Below are positions 52,901 through 61,366 of a DNA stretch of 64,000 bases, in pieces. The notes beneath the pieces are model-generated. The model saw only the letters and a list, made by a program, of their open reading frames with translations. It did not search any database and had not been told where the DNA came from. The first letter of the stretch is position 1. Each line of letters begins with the position of its first letter. The position numbers and the translations under genes were made by a program. Source of the stretch: CADEDH01 sp965262175 (GTDB lineage Bacteria > Actinomycetota > Acidimicrobiia > Acidimicrobiales > SZUA-35); NCBI GenBank assembly GCA_965262175.1, contig CBDHES010000022.1, forward strand, positions 310,001 through 374,000. Reading direction: 5' to 3'.

Positions 52901-53380
52901 TCAGTCAGGACGGCGGTGCATCAGCGCCTGGCGGACGCAGCGGCAGGTCAGTACGTCGTCCTGGTTGTAGCCCCGATGCTGGAAGGTGACGATCCCCTGG
53001 GTCGGGCGGGAGCTGGACGGCCGGGCCTCGACGACTTCGGTCTCGACCCGCAGGGTGTCGCCGTGGAACATCGGCGCCGGGAACACCATCTCCGAGAACC
53101 CGAGGTTGGCCACGGTCGTGCCGAGCGTCGTCTCATGCACGCTGATCCCCACCACCATCGCGGCGGTCAGCATCGAGTTGACGAGCGGCTGGGCGAACTC
53201 GGTCTCCGCTTCGGCGTAGGCGAAGTCGAGGTGGAGCCAGGCCGGATTCATCGTCATCGAGGTGAACATGACGTTGTCGGCCTCGGTGATGGTCCGCCGG
53301 ATGGCGTGGTGGATGACCAGGCCGGGCGTCAAGTCCTCGAACCAGCGGCCGGTGTGGGGTCGGGGGTCGGGGGCGCTCAT
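52901..53380 (-). CDS. MaoC-family dehydratase
   Basis: A 159-residue hot-dog-fold protein of the MaoC/enoyl-CoA hydratase 2 type. GRWFEDLTPGLVIHHAIRRTITEADNV and MNPAWLHLD carry the family's Asp and His region; FPAPMFHGDTLRVETEV is typical of the second half. Related enzymes include mesaconyl-CoA hydratases. ATG 53380 has GAGGTG about 5 nt upstream, better than a GTG three codons earlier. It follows the AI-2E permease gene by 5 nt. Confidence 0.88.
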   Translation of the reverse strand: MSAPDPRPHTGRWFEDLTPGLVIHHAIRRTITEADNVMFTSMTMNPAWLHLDFAYAEAETEFAQPLVNSMLTAAMVVGISVHETTLGTTVANLGFSEMVFPAPMFHGDTLRVETEVVEARPSSSRPTQGIVTFQHRGYNQDDVLTCRCVRQALMHRRPD

Positions 53381-53385
53381 CGCGG

Positions 53386-54627
53386 TCACCTCGTGGGTTC
53401 GGGGTCGGGTTCGGGTTCGGGCTGATCGTCGGCCGCGGCCTCGGCCTCGGCCACGGCCGCCTCGTCGCCCTCCCCGGGGGCGGCCAGATCGTGGTCAGCA
53501 TCGGCCGCGGCCGGGTCGTGGTCGACGTCGGCCCCGGGGGCGGCCGGCTTCTCCAGCGAGATGAGCGGCGCCAGCCATCGAACGTCGGGGTCGATGTCGA
53601 CCATGATGGCCTTGACGAAGAGCGACATCGGCACGGCGAGCAACGCCCCGAGCGCCCCGAACACCCATCCCCAGAAGACCAGGGACAGGAAGGTGAGCGT
53701 CGTGGACAGGCCGACCGCGTCTCCGACGAACCGGGGCTGGACCACGGTCTGGACCACGAAGTTGATCAGCGAGTAGACGACGATGACCACCACCATCAGC
53801 TGCCACCCGCCCTGGAGGAACGAGAGCAGCGCCGGCGGGATGAGCCCGAGCAGGAACCCGACGTTGGGGATGTAGTTGGTGATCAACGACAGCACACCCC
53901 ACACGAGGGCCAGCGGCACGCCCAGGATCAGCAGGGCGATCACGTCGAGCACGGCCACGATCAGCCCGAACACCGTGGCCACGATGAAGTAGGTGCGGGT
54001 CGAGGTGGCGAAGGAGTGGAAGGCCTCGGCGACGAACGGTCGCTGGGAAGCGACGGTGGTCCGGGTGTGTTCGACGAACCGGCTCGAGTCGATCGCCATG
54101 AACAGCATGGTGAGGATCAGCAGCGTCAGCAGGCTGACGACGCCGAGCAGACCGGACACGGCGCTCGCCACCTGATCGACGACGGCCCCGACCTCGAGGT
54201 TGGCCACCGCGTTCTCCAGGTCGTCGCCCTCGACCCCGAACCGAGCGAGGAGCTCGGTGGTGTCGTCCTGGAGGGCGCTGATGTCGTCGTCGTAGATCCC
54301 GCTGGAGAGGTGGTCGACGAGCTGCGTCACCGACCAGGTGAGGCTTCCGGCGATCACCGCCAGGATGCCGAACGCCGCCAGGAGGAGCGCGGCCAGACCC
54401 GTCCACGAGGGGAACCCCCGGGTCGCCATCCACGATTGGATCGGCCGAACGACGATCACCAGGACGAGGGCGAGGAAGATGGGCCCCAGCGAGGAGGCGA
54501 AGGCCCGCATGCCAGCGATCACGATGATGCTGGCGGCGAACAGGATCATGATCTTGAGCGCCCTCGTCATCTGCCCGTCGACCAGGGCATCGAGCAACTC
54601 GACTTCGGTCGGCTCCGACTCGGCCAT
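53386..54627 (-). CDS. AI-2E family transporter/permease
   Basis: A 413-residue membrane protein with about eight hydrophobic helices, of the TqsA/AI-2E exporter-like family (also includes ion transporters). Family marks are SLGPIFLALVLVIVVRPIQSWMATRGFPSWTG, read in parts, GVLSLITNYIPNVGFLLGLIPPALLSFLQGG and VQPRFVGDAVGLS. A C-terminal 55-residue cytoplasmic tail is rich in Ala, Asp and Glu. Start ATG 54627 supported by TAGCGT 6 nt upstream. Confidence 0.88.
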   Translation of the reverse strand: MAESEPTEVELLDALVDGQMTRALKIMILFAASIIVIAGMRAFASSLGPIFLALVLVIVVRPIQSWMATRGFPSWTGLAALLLAAFGILAVIAGSLTWSVTQLVDHLSSGIYDDDISALQDDTTELLARFGVEGDDLENAVANLEVGAVVDQVASAVSGLLGVVSLLTLLILTMLFMAIDSSRFVEHTRTTVASQRPFVAEAFHSFATSTRTYFIVATVFGLIVAVLDVIALLILGVPLALVWGVLSLITNYIPNVGFLLGLIPPALLSFLQGGWQLMVVVIVVYSLINFVVQTVVQPRFVGDAVGLSTTLTFLSLVFWGWVFGALGALLAVPMSLFVKAIMVDIDPDVRWLAPLISLEKPAAPGADVDHDPAAADADHDLAAPGEGDEAAVAEAEAAADDQPEPEPDPEPTR

Positions 54628-54633
54628 CGGCAC

Positions 54634-54639
54634 ACGCTA
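54634..54639 (-). promoter_or_regulatory. Candidate -10 hexamer for the AI-2E/MaoC/MFS operon
   Basis: TAGCGT on minus, exactly 6 nt before the ATG at 54627. It decides between that ATG and a GTG two codons earlier. Confidence 0.4.
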
Positions 54640-54647
54640 ACCCGAGG

Positions 54648-55853
54648 TCATCGGCCAGGGAGGGACACGCTCGTCGTTGCCGCCACGACGTCGGCCAGCG
54701 CCGCCACCCCGTCCCGGATCGTGTCGGGGTCGAGATGGCCGAAGCACAGCCGCAGCCGGCGCCGGCCCCAGGCCGCGTCGGTGCTCCACCCCTCGCCCGG
54801 ATTGAACTCGATGCCGGCCGCCAGGGCGGCCGGCGCCAGGGCCGTGGTGTCGACCTCGGGGCCGAACGTCACCCAGACGTAGATCCCCCCGTCGGGGGGT
54901 CGGACGGTGATGGCGTCCCCGAAGTTGGCCTCGAGTGCGGCGACCATGGCGTCGCACTTGACTCGGAGGGCGGCGATCAGGGCGTCGACGTGGGGATCGA
55001 AACTGGCGGTGGCGTACTCGGCCAGCGCCAGCTGCTCGATGGCGCCGGTCCCGGCGTCGGTCTTGAGGGCCAGGAGCTGAGCGATGGCCGGTTCGTCGGC
55101 GACCAGATAGCCGACCCGGATCGCCGGAGCGATCGTCTTGGAGAACGAGCCGCAGTAGATCACCCGTCCATCGGTGTCGAGGGACCGGATCGTCGGCGGC
55201 CGGGGACACCCCCAGGTCAGGTCGGCGTAGCAGTCGTCCTCGAAGATGATCAGGTCGTGGGCCCGGGCCACGTCGAGCAGTTCCCGGCGGCGGTCGAGGT
55301 CGAGGACCGTCCCGGTCGGGTTCTGCACGGTGGGGATCGTGTAGAGGAACCGGGGGGCCACGCCGCGATCGGCCAGTCCGTCGAGGGTCGCCCGGAGATG
55401 ATCGATCCGCATCCCACCATCGTCGAGGTCGACGCCCACCAGGTCGACCCCGAGCGCCTGGAGCCGGGTGATCGCCCCGCCATAGGTCGCCTTCTCGACG
55501 ATGACCGTGTCGCCCGGCTGGAGGAAGGCGGCGTTGACGAGGTCGAGCGCCTGCAACGAGCCGGAGGTGACCAGGACCTCGTCGGGGTCGCAGGGCGTCG
55601 ATGCCCGAGCCTCCAGCGAGGCGGCGATGAACCGCCGGAGATCGACCAGGCCCTGCGCCGATCCGCCCAGGTTGTACGTGGCGAGGTCCCGCCCCCGGCG
55701 ACCGAGGGCGGTCACCGCGGCCTCGGCCAGCCCCGCGTGGGGGACGCTGTCGGGATCGTTGTGACCACCGACGAAGCTGAATCGGGGAGTCGGCTGCCAG
55801 GCGGCGGCCGGGGCCGGCAGGCCGGGGCGGAACACGGAGGGATCGAAGGGCAC
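54648..55853 (-). CDS. PLP-dependent aminotransferase (class I/II, MocR-like catalytic domain)
   Basis: A 401-residue fold-type I aminotransferase. The PLP lysine is in SFSKTIAPAIRVGY; PTVQNPTGTVLDLDRRRELL and FEDDCYADLTW are the Asn and Asp regions that bind the cofactor. It resembles the 2-aminoadipate aminotransferase/MocR catalytic part but has no N-terminal GntR DNA-binding domain, so it is an enzyme only. The GTG at 55853 is the first plausible start; no promoter hexamer was seen. Confidence 0.9.
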   Translation of the reverse strand: MPFDPSVFRPGLPAPAAAWQPTPRFSFVGGHNDPDSVPHAGLAEAAVTALGRRGRDLATYNLGGSAQGLVDLRRFIAASLEARASTPCDPDEVLVTSGSLQALDLVNAAFLQPGDTVIVEKATYGGAITRLQALGVDLVGVDLDDGGMRIDHLRATLDGLADRGVAPRFLYTIPTVQNPTGTVLDLDRRRELLDVARAHDLIIFEDDCYADLTWGCPRPPTIRSLDTDGRVIYCGSFSKTIAPAIRVGYLVADEPAIAQLLALKTDAGTGAIEQLALAEYATASFDPHVDALIAALRVKCDAMVAALEANFGDAITVRPPDGGIYVWVTFGPEVDTTALAPAALAAGIEFNPGEGWSTDAAWGRRRLRLCFGHLDPDTIRDGVAALADVVAATTSVSLPGR

Positions 55854-55940
55854 GGCTCGCTCGCTTGTCAGCAGTGGGACACGATGGCCGCCACCCTAGG
55901 GCCGACGCCGGCGGCATTCGAGCGGGCGATCCGGCCGAAC

Positions 55941-55946
55941 TAGATT
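55941..55946 (+). promoter_or_regulatory. Candidate -10 hexamer for the PhyH gene at 55953
   Basis: TAGATT, exactly 6 nt before the ATG at 55953. This selects that ATG over the GTGs on either side. Confidence 0.45.
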
Positions 55947-55952
55947 CTGGTG

Positions 55953-56870
55953 ATGGTGGCCATTCGAATCCTGGACGCGACCGAGCTGGGCCCGGTCGAC
56001 GCCGACGGCGGCCTCGACCCCGAGGTCGTCGAGGACCTGACCACGGCCCTGGCCGACGACGGGGCGGCGATCATCACCGGCGCGATCGACGAGGACCGCC
56101 GCGCTGCGCTGATCGATGAGCTCGACCCGCTGATCGAGGCGACACCCGGCGGTCGGGACGGCTTCGCCGGGTACTCGACTCGTCGTACCGGCGCCCTCGT
56201 GGCGCGGTCGCCCCGGAGCCGGGACCTCGTCGCCGACCCCCGGATCCTGGCCATCGCCAACGCGTTCCTCGGGCCGTTCACGAACCGCATCCAGCTCCAC
56301 CTGACCCAGGTGATCAGCATCGGGCCCGACCAGGGCAGCCAGCCGCTGCATCGAGACCGGCTGGCTTGGGGCGGCTACATCCCCGGTGCGATCGAGCCGC
56401 AGTTCAACACGATCTGGGCCCTGACCGACTTCACGGCCGACAACGGGGCGACGCGCGTCGCCCTGGGCAGCCCTCGGTGGGAAGAGGGCCGCCGAGCCGG
56501 CGACGACGATCTGGTCCAGGCCGAGATGCCGGCCGGATCGGTCCTGCTGTACTCCGGCTCGGTCGTCCACGGGGGCGGCGAGAACCGCACCCCCGAGCGT
56601 CGGGTGGGCGTCAACATCACCTACTGCCTGGCCTGGCTCCGGACCGAGGAGAACCAGTACCTGTCCTGCCCCCCGCACCTGGCCCGGGACCTCGACCCCG
56701 AACTCCAGGAGCTGATCGGCTACACGATGGGCAACTACGCCCTCGGCTACTACTCGGATCCGGACGGGGTCGGTGAGGTGTCGGATCTGCTGCCGCCGGA
56801 GTTGGCGGTCGGTCGCAGGCCCCGCAAGCGGGCCGGCATCACCGACATCTCGGGGTTGACCGACGACTGA
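55953..56870 (+). CDS. Phytanoyl-CoA dioxygenase (PhyH) family oxygenase
   Basis: A 305-residue Fe(II)/2OG oxygenase. Iron ligands are LHRDRLAW (His133, Asp135) and VVHGGGENRT (His206); the anchoring Arg is in ERRVGVNITY. GENRTPERRVGVNITYCLAWLR is characteristic of a PhyH subgroup with a C-terminal YTMGNYALGYY segment. Substrate unknown. Its TGA directly abuts the stop of the convergent DinB gene, forming TGATCA with no spacer. Confidence 0.88.
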   Translation: MVAIRILDATELGPVDADGGLDPEVVEDLTTALADDGAAIITGAIDEDRRAALIDELDPLIEATPGGRDGFAGYSTRRTGALVARSPRSRDLVADPRILAIANAFLGPFTNRIQLHLTQVISIGPDQGSQPLHRDRLAWGGYIPGAIEPQFNTIWALTDFTADNGATRVALGSPRWEEGRRAGDDDLVQAEMPAGSVLLYSGSVVHGGGENRTPERRVGVNITYCLAWLRTEENQYLSCPPHLARDLDPELQELIGYTMGNYALGYYSDPDGVGEVSDLLPPELAVGRRPRKRAGITDISGLTDD

Positions 56871-57431
56871 TCAGCCGTTCGGGTCCCGCCCGACGAGACC
56901 GAGGTAGCGGCTGACGATGTCGGCGTCCCCGGGCACCGCGACCTCGTCGCCGACGAGGCGCATCTTGACCAGGGCGGGCCGCATGGCCGAGATCCGGTCG
57001 TGCGACTTCCGGGCCAGGCCCGGGTCGAGGACCGCAGCCACGCCGGTCGCCTGGCTCAGATCCCAGGCGTGGGTCAGCGGATCCCACATCACGATCCCGA
57101 TCAGCTCGTCGATCGACATCTCACCGAACCAGTACCCGCCGTGATGGTGGAGCGCCTCCCGGGTGTCGAGAACGGCCAGGACCCGGTCCCGGCACTCGGC
57201 CCACAACGCCCGGGGATCGCTCAGATCGTCGGGGGTTTGGGGGAGGATCATCTCGTTGCCGGCGGCCATGTGGGCCACGCCGTCCAGCACCCCGACCTGG
57301 TGGCCGAGCACATCGCGGGCGGTCCATCCCTCGCACGGTGACGGGTTGTCCCACGCGCCGTCGGGGATGCGGGCCACGACGGCGTCCATGCCGTAGACGG
57401 CCTTGGTGAAGTCTCGGAGGTTCTCGCTCAT
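56871..57431 (-). CDS. TIGR03086 / DinB-like mycothiol-dependent metal-binding protein
   Basis: A 186-residue four-helix DinB-fold protein. NPSPCEGWTARDVLGHQVGVLDGV and the late DPLTHAWDLSQATG are the hallmarks of the TIGR03086 and maleylpyruvate-isomerase-like group, in which His residues bind a metal and mycothiol is often the cosubstrate. The ATG at 57431 (MSENLRDFTKAV) is preferred; the 23 residues before it are an Arg-rich leader translation. Confidence 0.87.
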   Translation of the reverse strand: MSENLRDFTKAVYGMDAVVARIPDGAWDNPSPCEGWTARDVLGHQVGVLDGVAHMAAGNEMILPQTPDDLSDPRALWAECRDRVLAVLDTREALHHHGGYWFGEMSIDELIGIVMWDPLTHAWDLSQATGVAAVLDPGLARKSHDRISAMRPALVKMRLVGDEVAVPGDADIVSRYLGLVGRDPNG

Positions 57432-57604
57432 GGTCGGGTGGCTTCCTCGCTTCGGTCGTCGGGCCGACAGCATCGTGGCCCGACCGGGCCGGCAGCGCAA
57501 ACCTCCGCCACGCGTTCACAACCCCTCCACATCCGGGTCCGAGTATCGAACCCATCGAGGGCGCCACCCCGGAGCCCGACACCCACAAGGAGCAGTGATC
57601 GTCC

Positions 57605-58099
57605 ATGTTTCGTCCCCCTCGCCAACTCCTCCGGCCGCTGGCCCTCGTGGCGTTGGGGTTTCTCCTCGCCGCCATGATCACCGGGAACGGCGGTGGCGTG
57701 ATCGGCGCCATCCTGTTCCTCCCGTTCCTCATCCTCAAGATGCTGTTCTTCTTCCTCCTGATCGGATTCCTGATGAAGGTGGCGTTCGGCGGCCGGGGCC
57801 CGTGGTCCCGGGGGCCGAGGCGATCGCCCTGGCGGGGTGGCCCGTGGGGTCCCCGAGGCTGGGCCCACGGGCCCCGAGGCCGCTGGGACGACCGCGACGA
57901 GCGGTCCGGCGACCGGTGGGGTACGGAGCCTCCCCGGCGTGACGACGGCTCCCGCTGGTGGTACCGGGACCAACCGATGAGCGCCCCCCGCCCGCCGGCG
58001 CCCCGGCCGTCGACCGAGCCCGAGCAACGGGACTGGGAGGAATCGCTCCGCCGGGCCCGAGCCGAGGTCGACGACATCGACCGGCGCTCGGCCCACTGA
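57605..58099 (+). CDS. Small membrane protein with Trp/Arg/Gly-rich tail
   Basis: Not recognised as a named family. It is a 164-residue protein with two hydrophobic helices near the N-terminus (LALVALGFLLAAMI and VIGAILFLPFLILKMLFFFLLIGFLM), then a highly charged tail rich in Trp, Arg, Gly and Pro (GPWSRGPRRSPWRGGPWGPRGW), ending in a short helical segment. It is followed by a terminator and by a two-component system whose kinase has a similar Gly/Pro/Arg/Trp-rich tail. An AAGGAG lies about 13 nt before the ATG. Confidence 0.65.
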   Translation: MFRPPRQLLRPLALVALGFLLAAMITGNGGGVIGAILFLPFLILKMLFFFLLIGFLMKVAFGGRGPWSRGPRRSPWRGGPWGPRGWAHGPRGRWDDRDERSGDRWGTEPPRRDDGSRWWYRDQPMSAPRPPAPRPSTEPEQRDWEESLRRARAEVDDIDRRSAH

Positions 58100-58102
58100 T
58101 CC

Positions 58103-58131
58103 GGGACGGCGGCACCCGCAGCCGCCGTCCC
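58103..58131. terminator. Hairpin after the small membrane protein gene
   Basis: A perfect 11-bp stem (58103-58113 with 58121-58131), loop ACCCGCA. It begins 3 nt after the stop and separates that gene from the response regulator. Confidence 0.65.
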
Positions 58132-58220
58132 GCCCGGTCGACGGTCCCCACTCCCTCCCTTCCCCGTCGACCGGCCCTGCGGGCCGCGGGGCATCGCTGG
58201 CCCCCGGCCCTCCCACCGAC

Positions 58221-58253
58221 CGAGCCCGGACCACCCCCATCGGTCCGGGCTCG
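58221..58253 (+). promoter_or_regulatory. Hairpin in the leader region of the two-component operon
   Basis: A perfect 12-bp stem (CGAGCCCGGACC with its complement) and a 9-nt loop, 85 nt before the response-regulator ATG. It is one of three hairpins in the 239-bp gap and could be a second terminator or part of a structured leader. Confidence 0.45.
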
Positions 58254-58274
58254 GCGGCGTCCCCGTCGCCTCGC

Positions 58275-58295
58275 GGCCGGCGATCGCCGCCGGCC
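58275..58295 (+). promoter_or_regulatory. Second leader hairpin before the response regulator
   Basis: An 8-bp perfect stem (GGCCGGCG / CGCCGGCC) with a 5-nt loop ATCGC, 43 nt before the ATG. A run of C-rich repeats follows up to the AGGAG site at 58324. Confidence 0.4.
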
Positions 58296-58338
58296 GGCCC
58301 CCCAGCCCCCCAGCCCCCGATTCAGGAGCACGAGTACC

Positions 58339-59031
58339 ATGCCTCTGGTGGCCACCGTTCTCGTCGTCGACGATGAAGTGCGCATCACCGACCTGGTCAG
58401 CGAGTACCTTGACCGGGCCGGGTTCGGGGTCATCCGATCGACCGACGGCGAGGCGGCGCTGGAGATGTTCCGTTCCCGCCACCCCGACGCCGTCGTCCTC
58501 GATCTCGGCCTGCCGGGGATGGACGGCCTCGACGTCGTCCGTCAGCTGCGCTCGGAGAGCGACGTCCCGATCGTGATCCTCACCGCCCGGTCCGACGAGA
58601 CCGACCGGGTGGTGGGGCTGGAGCTGGGGGCCGACGACTACGTGGTGAAGCCCTTCGGCCCGAAGGAGCTGGTCGCCCGCATCCGGGCCGTTCTCCGCCG
58701 GGTCAACACCGGAACCGACCCGGAGATCCACCGGGTCGGCGACGTGGCGGTCGACGTCCCCAAGATGCGGGTGACGGTCGGCGATGCCGAGGTCGAGCTG
58801 ACCCCGACCGAGTTCCAGCTCGTGGCGATCCTGGCCGGCCAGCCAGGGCGCGTCTTCACCCGCAGCCAGCTCCTCGATGCCCTCCACGGGGTCAGCTTCG
58901 AGTCCTACGAGCGGGCCATCGACGCCCACGTGAAGAACATCCGCCGGAAGCTGGAGCCCGAGCCGCGGAACCCCCGCTACCTGCTGACCGTCCACGGGAT
59001 CGGCTACCGCTTCGCCGACGACGAGGGCTGA
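58339..59031 (+). CDS. OmpR-family response regulator
   Basis: A 230-residue two-component regulator. The receiver domain (about 5-118) has the acidic pocket VVDDE, the phosphorylated Asp55 in DLGLPGMDG, the switch Thr in LTAR and the Lys in VKPF. The C-terminal winged-helix DNA-binding domain (about 135-228) has VELTPTEFQLV and HVKNIRRKLEPEP...GIGYRF. AGGAG lies 10 nt before the ATG. The histidine kinase gene starts 5 nt after its stop. Confidence 0.95.
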   Translation: MPLVATVLVVDDEVRITDLVSEYLDRAGFGVIRSTDGEAALEMFRSRHPDAVVLDLGLPGMDGLDVVRQLRSESDVPIVILTARSDETDRVVGLELGADDYVVKPFGPKELVARIRAVLRRVNTGTDPEIHRVGDVAVDVPKMRVTVGDAEVELTPTEFQLVAILAGQPGRVFTRSQLLDALHGVSFESYERAIDAHVKNIRRKLEPEPRNPRYLLTVHGIGYRFADDEG

Positions 59032-59036
59032 GGGCG

Positions 59037-60404
59037 GTGCCGTCGAGACGCCGCCGCCAGAGCTGGGACTGGGCCGGAGGCTGGGACTGTCCCCCGCCGT
59101 CGGGCGAGGAGGGGCCTTCCTCGGCCACGACCGAACCGAGCGCCGATGACGGGATGGCCGGTGCGGGGCCGTCCGCGGCGCGTGACACCGGCGACCGGGC
59201 GGCCGATCCGGGGCCCTGGCGCGGCCCCGGTCCCGGCCGGGGACGGAGCGGGCCCGGACCGTCGACGTTGAGCGGGCGGGGCGGCGGCCGCCCCGACCCC
59301 CGGTCCTGGGGTCGGCGAGCGCCCGGCTGGTGGCCCGACGGTGAGCCCTGGCCCCCGCAGGGTCGGGCCGGTTCGGAGGCGTGGCGCAAGTTCGGCCGCC
59401 GTATGGCTCGGATGGCGTTCCTCGCCCTGCTCATCGTCGTCGGCGGCCCGGTGCTCATCGGCATCGTGCTGGCCACGGCGATCGGTGGGGTGACCAGCGT
59501 GATCATCGCCGCCATCACGTGGCTCGCCATCGGCGGCATCGTGGCGATGGTGCTCGCCTGGGGGTATCGCTTCTGGCGGCCGGTCAATGCGCTGATCGCC
59601 ACCGCCGGCCGACTCGCCGACGGTGACTACACCGCCCGGGTGGGGCACGACACGGCGATGATGCGGCCCGTGGCGGCGTCGTTCAACCGGATGGCCGAGC
59701 GACTCGAACGAGCCGAGACCGAACGGCGGCAGCTGATGGCCGACGTCAGCCACGAGCTCCGAACCCCACTCACCCTCATCCGGGGCGAGCTGGAGGCGAT
59801 GGCCGACGGCGTCCATGAGCTCGACCTGGCCCGGGTCGGTCAGCTCCTGGGCGACGTGGCGGTCATGGAGCGCCTGCTCGACGATCTCCAGACGCTCAGC
59901 TCGGCCGAGGCGGGCGAGCTGAAGGTCCACCGGGAGACCGTGGCCCTCGGGTCGCTGGTGACGGCCGTCGTCGACCGGTTCGCACCCGACGCCCGGACGG
60001 GAGGGATCACCCTCACCGCCGAGGTCGCCCCCGACCGGAACGGTTGGGAGGCCGAGGTCGATCCGGTCCGGGTGCAGGAGATCGTCGCCAACCTGGTCCG
60101 CAACGCCATCCGAGCCACCCCGCCCGACGGGACCGTGACCGTACGCCTCGGCCCGGGACCGACGACCGAGCCGGCTCCCCCGCCGGCGGTCATCGAGGTG
60201 GCCGACACCGGCCGGGGGATCCCGGCCGACGAGGTCGACCAGGTCTTCGACCGGTTCCACAGCGGCCCGGAGAGCGACGGGACCGGGCTCGGGCTCACGA
60301 TCTCCCGGAACCTGGCCCGGGCCCACGGCGGGGACATCACCATCGTCAGCACCGTCGATCGGGGCACGACCGCCACGGTCACCCTCCCCCGCTCACCGGA
60401 CTGA
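59037..60404 (+). CDS. Sensor histidine kinase with long disordered N-terminus
   Basis: A 455-residue HisKA-type kinase, partner of the upstream regulator. After some 115 residues of Gly/Pro/Arg/Trp-rich, probably disordered sequence come two membrane helices (AFLALLIVVGGPVLIGIVLA and TWLAIGGIVAMVLAWGY) with almost no loop between, a HAMP domain, the phosphorylated His239 in VSHELRTPL, and the ATPase motifs NLVRNAI, DTGRGIP and GTGLGLTI. With no extracellular loop, sensing must be in the membrane, through the tail, or via another protein such as the neighbouring small membrane protein. GTG start with GAGGG just upstream. Confidence 0.92.
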   Translation: MPSRRRRQSWDWAGGWDCPPPSGEEGPSSATTEPSADDGMAGAGPSAARDTGDRAADPGPWRGPGPGRGRSGPGPSTLSGRGGGRPDPRSWGRRAPGWWPDGEPWPPQGRAGSEAWRKFGRRMARMAFLALLIVVGGPVLIGIVLATAIGGVTSVIIAAITWLAIGGIVAMVLAWGYRFWRPVNALIATAGRLADGDYTARVGHDTAMMRPVAASFNRMAERLERAETERRQLMADVSHELRTPLTLIRGELEAMADGVHELDLARVGQLLGDVAVMERLLDDLQTLSSAEAGELKVHRETVALGSLVTAVVDRFAPDARTGGITLTAEVAPDRNGWEAEVDPVRVQEIVANLVRNAIRATPPDGTVTVRLGPGPTTEPAPPPAVIEVADTGRGIPADEVDQVFDRFHSGPESDGTGLGLTISRNLARAHGGDITIVSTVDRGTTATVTLPRSPD

Positions 60405-60424
60405 CGCCGGGCCGAGCGCAGGGG

Positions 60425-61261
60425 CTACGACTCGGCGGGCACCAGCGGGGGCAGGATCCGCTCCGGCCAGCGGATCTCATCGGGCTCGAGGATCCGGCAC
60501 CGGCTGGTGACGGTGCCGTCGTCGGCGAAGGCATACCGCCGATAGCCGGGGGGCAGCGTCCTCCGTTCCCCCATGACGAAGTTGACCGTCTGGGCCGGAC
60601 AGATCCAGACCGGCCGACCACCGACCTCGACGCAGGCGTCGGTGTGGGCGTGCCCGGCCCCGAAACCCCGAATCCGGTCGTGCCGGCCGACGAGGGCCTC
60701 GACCTGGGTGTCGAACGCCGGCTGGGCGAACCGCCCGGTCAGGCCCGGCGGGTGATGGAGCCACACGAACACGTGCTCGGCGGCGCTGGCCGCCAGCACG
60801 TCATCGAACCAGGCCACCTCGGCCGCTCCGAGGCCGCCCTTGGCCTCGACCCGGCGGGGATGGTCGACGGCCCGACCCTCGGCGGTCACGACCTGGCCAT
60901 CGCCGTTCGAGTCGAGGAACACGAACAGCCACGACCCGAGGACCAGGGTCCGATCGAGCGTGACACCGGGCCGGGGAAGGGCGACCGAGAGTGGCAGGGC
61001 GGCGTCGTGGTTGCCGGCCAGCACCGTGACCGGGGTCGGAATATCGGCCAGGCGCTCGGCCGCTACCGCGTACTCGTCGAGCTCGCCGTTGTCGACCACA
61101 TCGCCGGTGACGACGGTCAGATCCGGGGGCTCCGTGCCAGGGCCGAACGCGTCGGCCATCGAGGCGGCCCACGCGGCGTCGGTGTCGTACCCCGAGCCAC
61201 CGTGGCTCCGGTGACCGGGCCGGGAGAAGTGGGTGTCGCTGAACTGGATCACCGAGAGCAT
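60425..61261 (-). CDS. Calcineurin-like metallophosphoesterase (CpdA/3',5'-cAMP phosphodiesterase-like)
   Basis: A 278-residue binuclear metallophosphoesterase. The full set of motifs is present: DTHF at the N-terminus, GDVVDNG, GNHD, LHHPP and GHAHT. The order and spacing fit class III cyclic-nucleotide phosphodiesterases such as CpdA and Rv0805, which cleave cAMP or membrane-related substrates. It converges with the sensor kinase gene (20-nt gap) and is divergent from the MBL gene. Confidence 0.88.
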   Translation of the reverse strand: MLSVIQFSDTHFSRPGHRSHGGSGYDTDAAWAASMADAFGPGTEPPDLTVVTGDVVDNGELDEYAVAAERLADIPTPVTVLAGNHDAALPLSVALPRPGVTLDRTLVLGSWLFVFLDSNGDGQVVTAEGRAVDHPRRVEAKGGLGAAEVAWFDDVLAASAAEHVFVWLHHPPGLTGRFAQPAFDTQVEALVGRHDRIRGFGAGHAHTDACVEVGGRPVWICPAQTVNFVMGERRTLPPGYRRYAFADDGTVTSRCRILEPDEIRWPERILPPLVPAES

Positions 61262-61331
61262 GCAAGCATCCTGGCACCGGGGGCGGCCGGGGCGGCGACG
61301 GCAGCGGCTTCCGCCACCCGCCGTTCACGGG

Positions 61332-61352
61332 TCGTTTTAGTTCGAGAAACGA
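61332..61352. promoter_or_regulatory. Operator-like inverted repeat upstream of the MBL hydrolase
   Basis: TCGTTT and AAACGA flank a 9-bp spacer (21 bp in all), with TTCGAGAAACGAA nested in it. It is AT-rich against its surroundings and ends 8 bp before the -10-like TAGCGT at 61361. It is a good candidate for a TetR-type repressor site, but no regulator gene is adjacent. Confidence 0.45.
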
Positions 61353-61360
61353 AGTTCCCC

Positions 61361-61366
61361 TAGCGT
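61361..61366 (+). promoter_or_regulatory. Candidate -10 hexamer for the MBL hydrolase
   Basis: TAGCGT, 8 nt before the ATG at 61375; leaderless or nearly so. Confidence 0.4.

Noticed and set aside
57403..57942. Alternative plus-strand frame over the small membrane protein, starting at a GTG with a nearer AAGGAG
   Set aside because: Its translation has no hydrophobic helices or domain and conflicts with the frame that gives two clear membrane segments.
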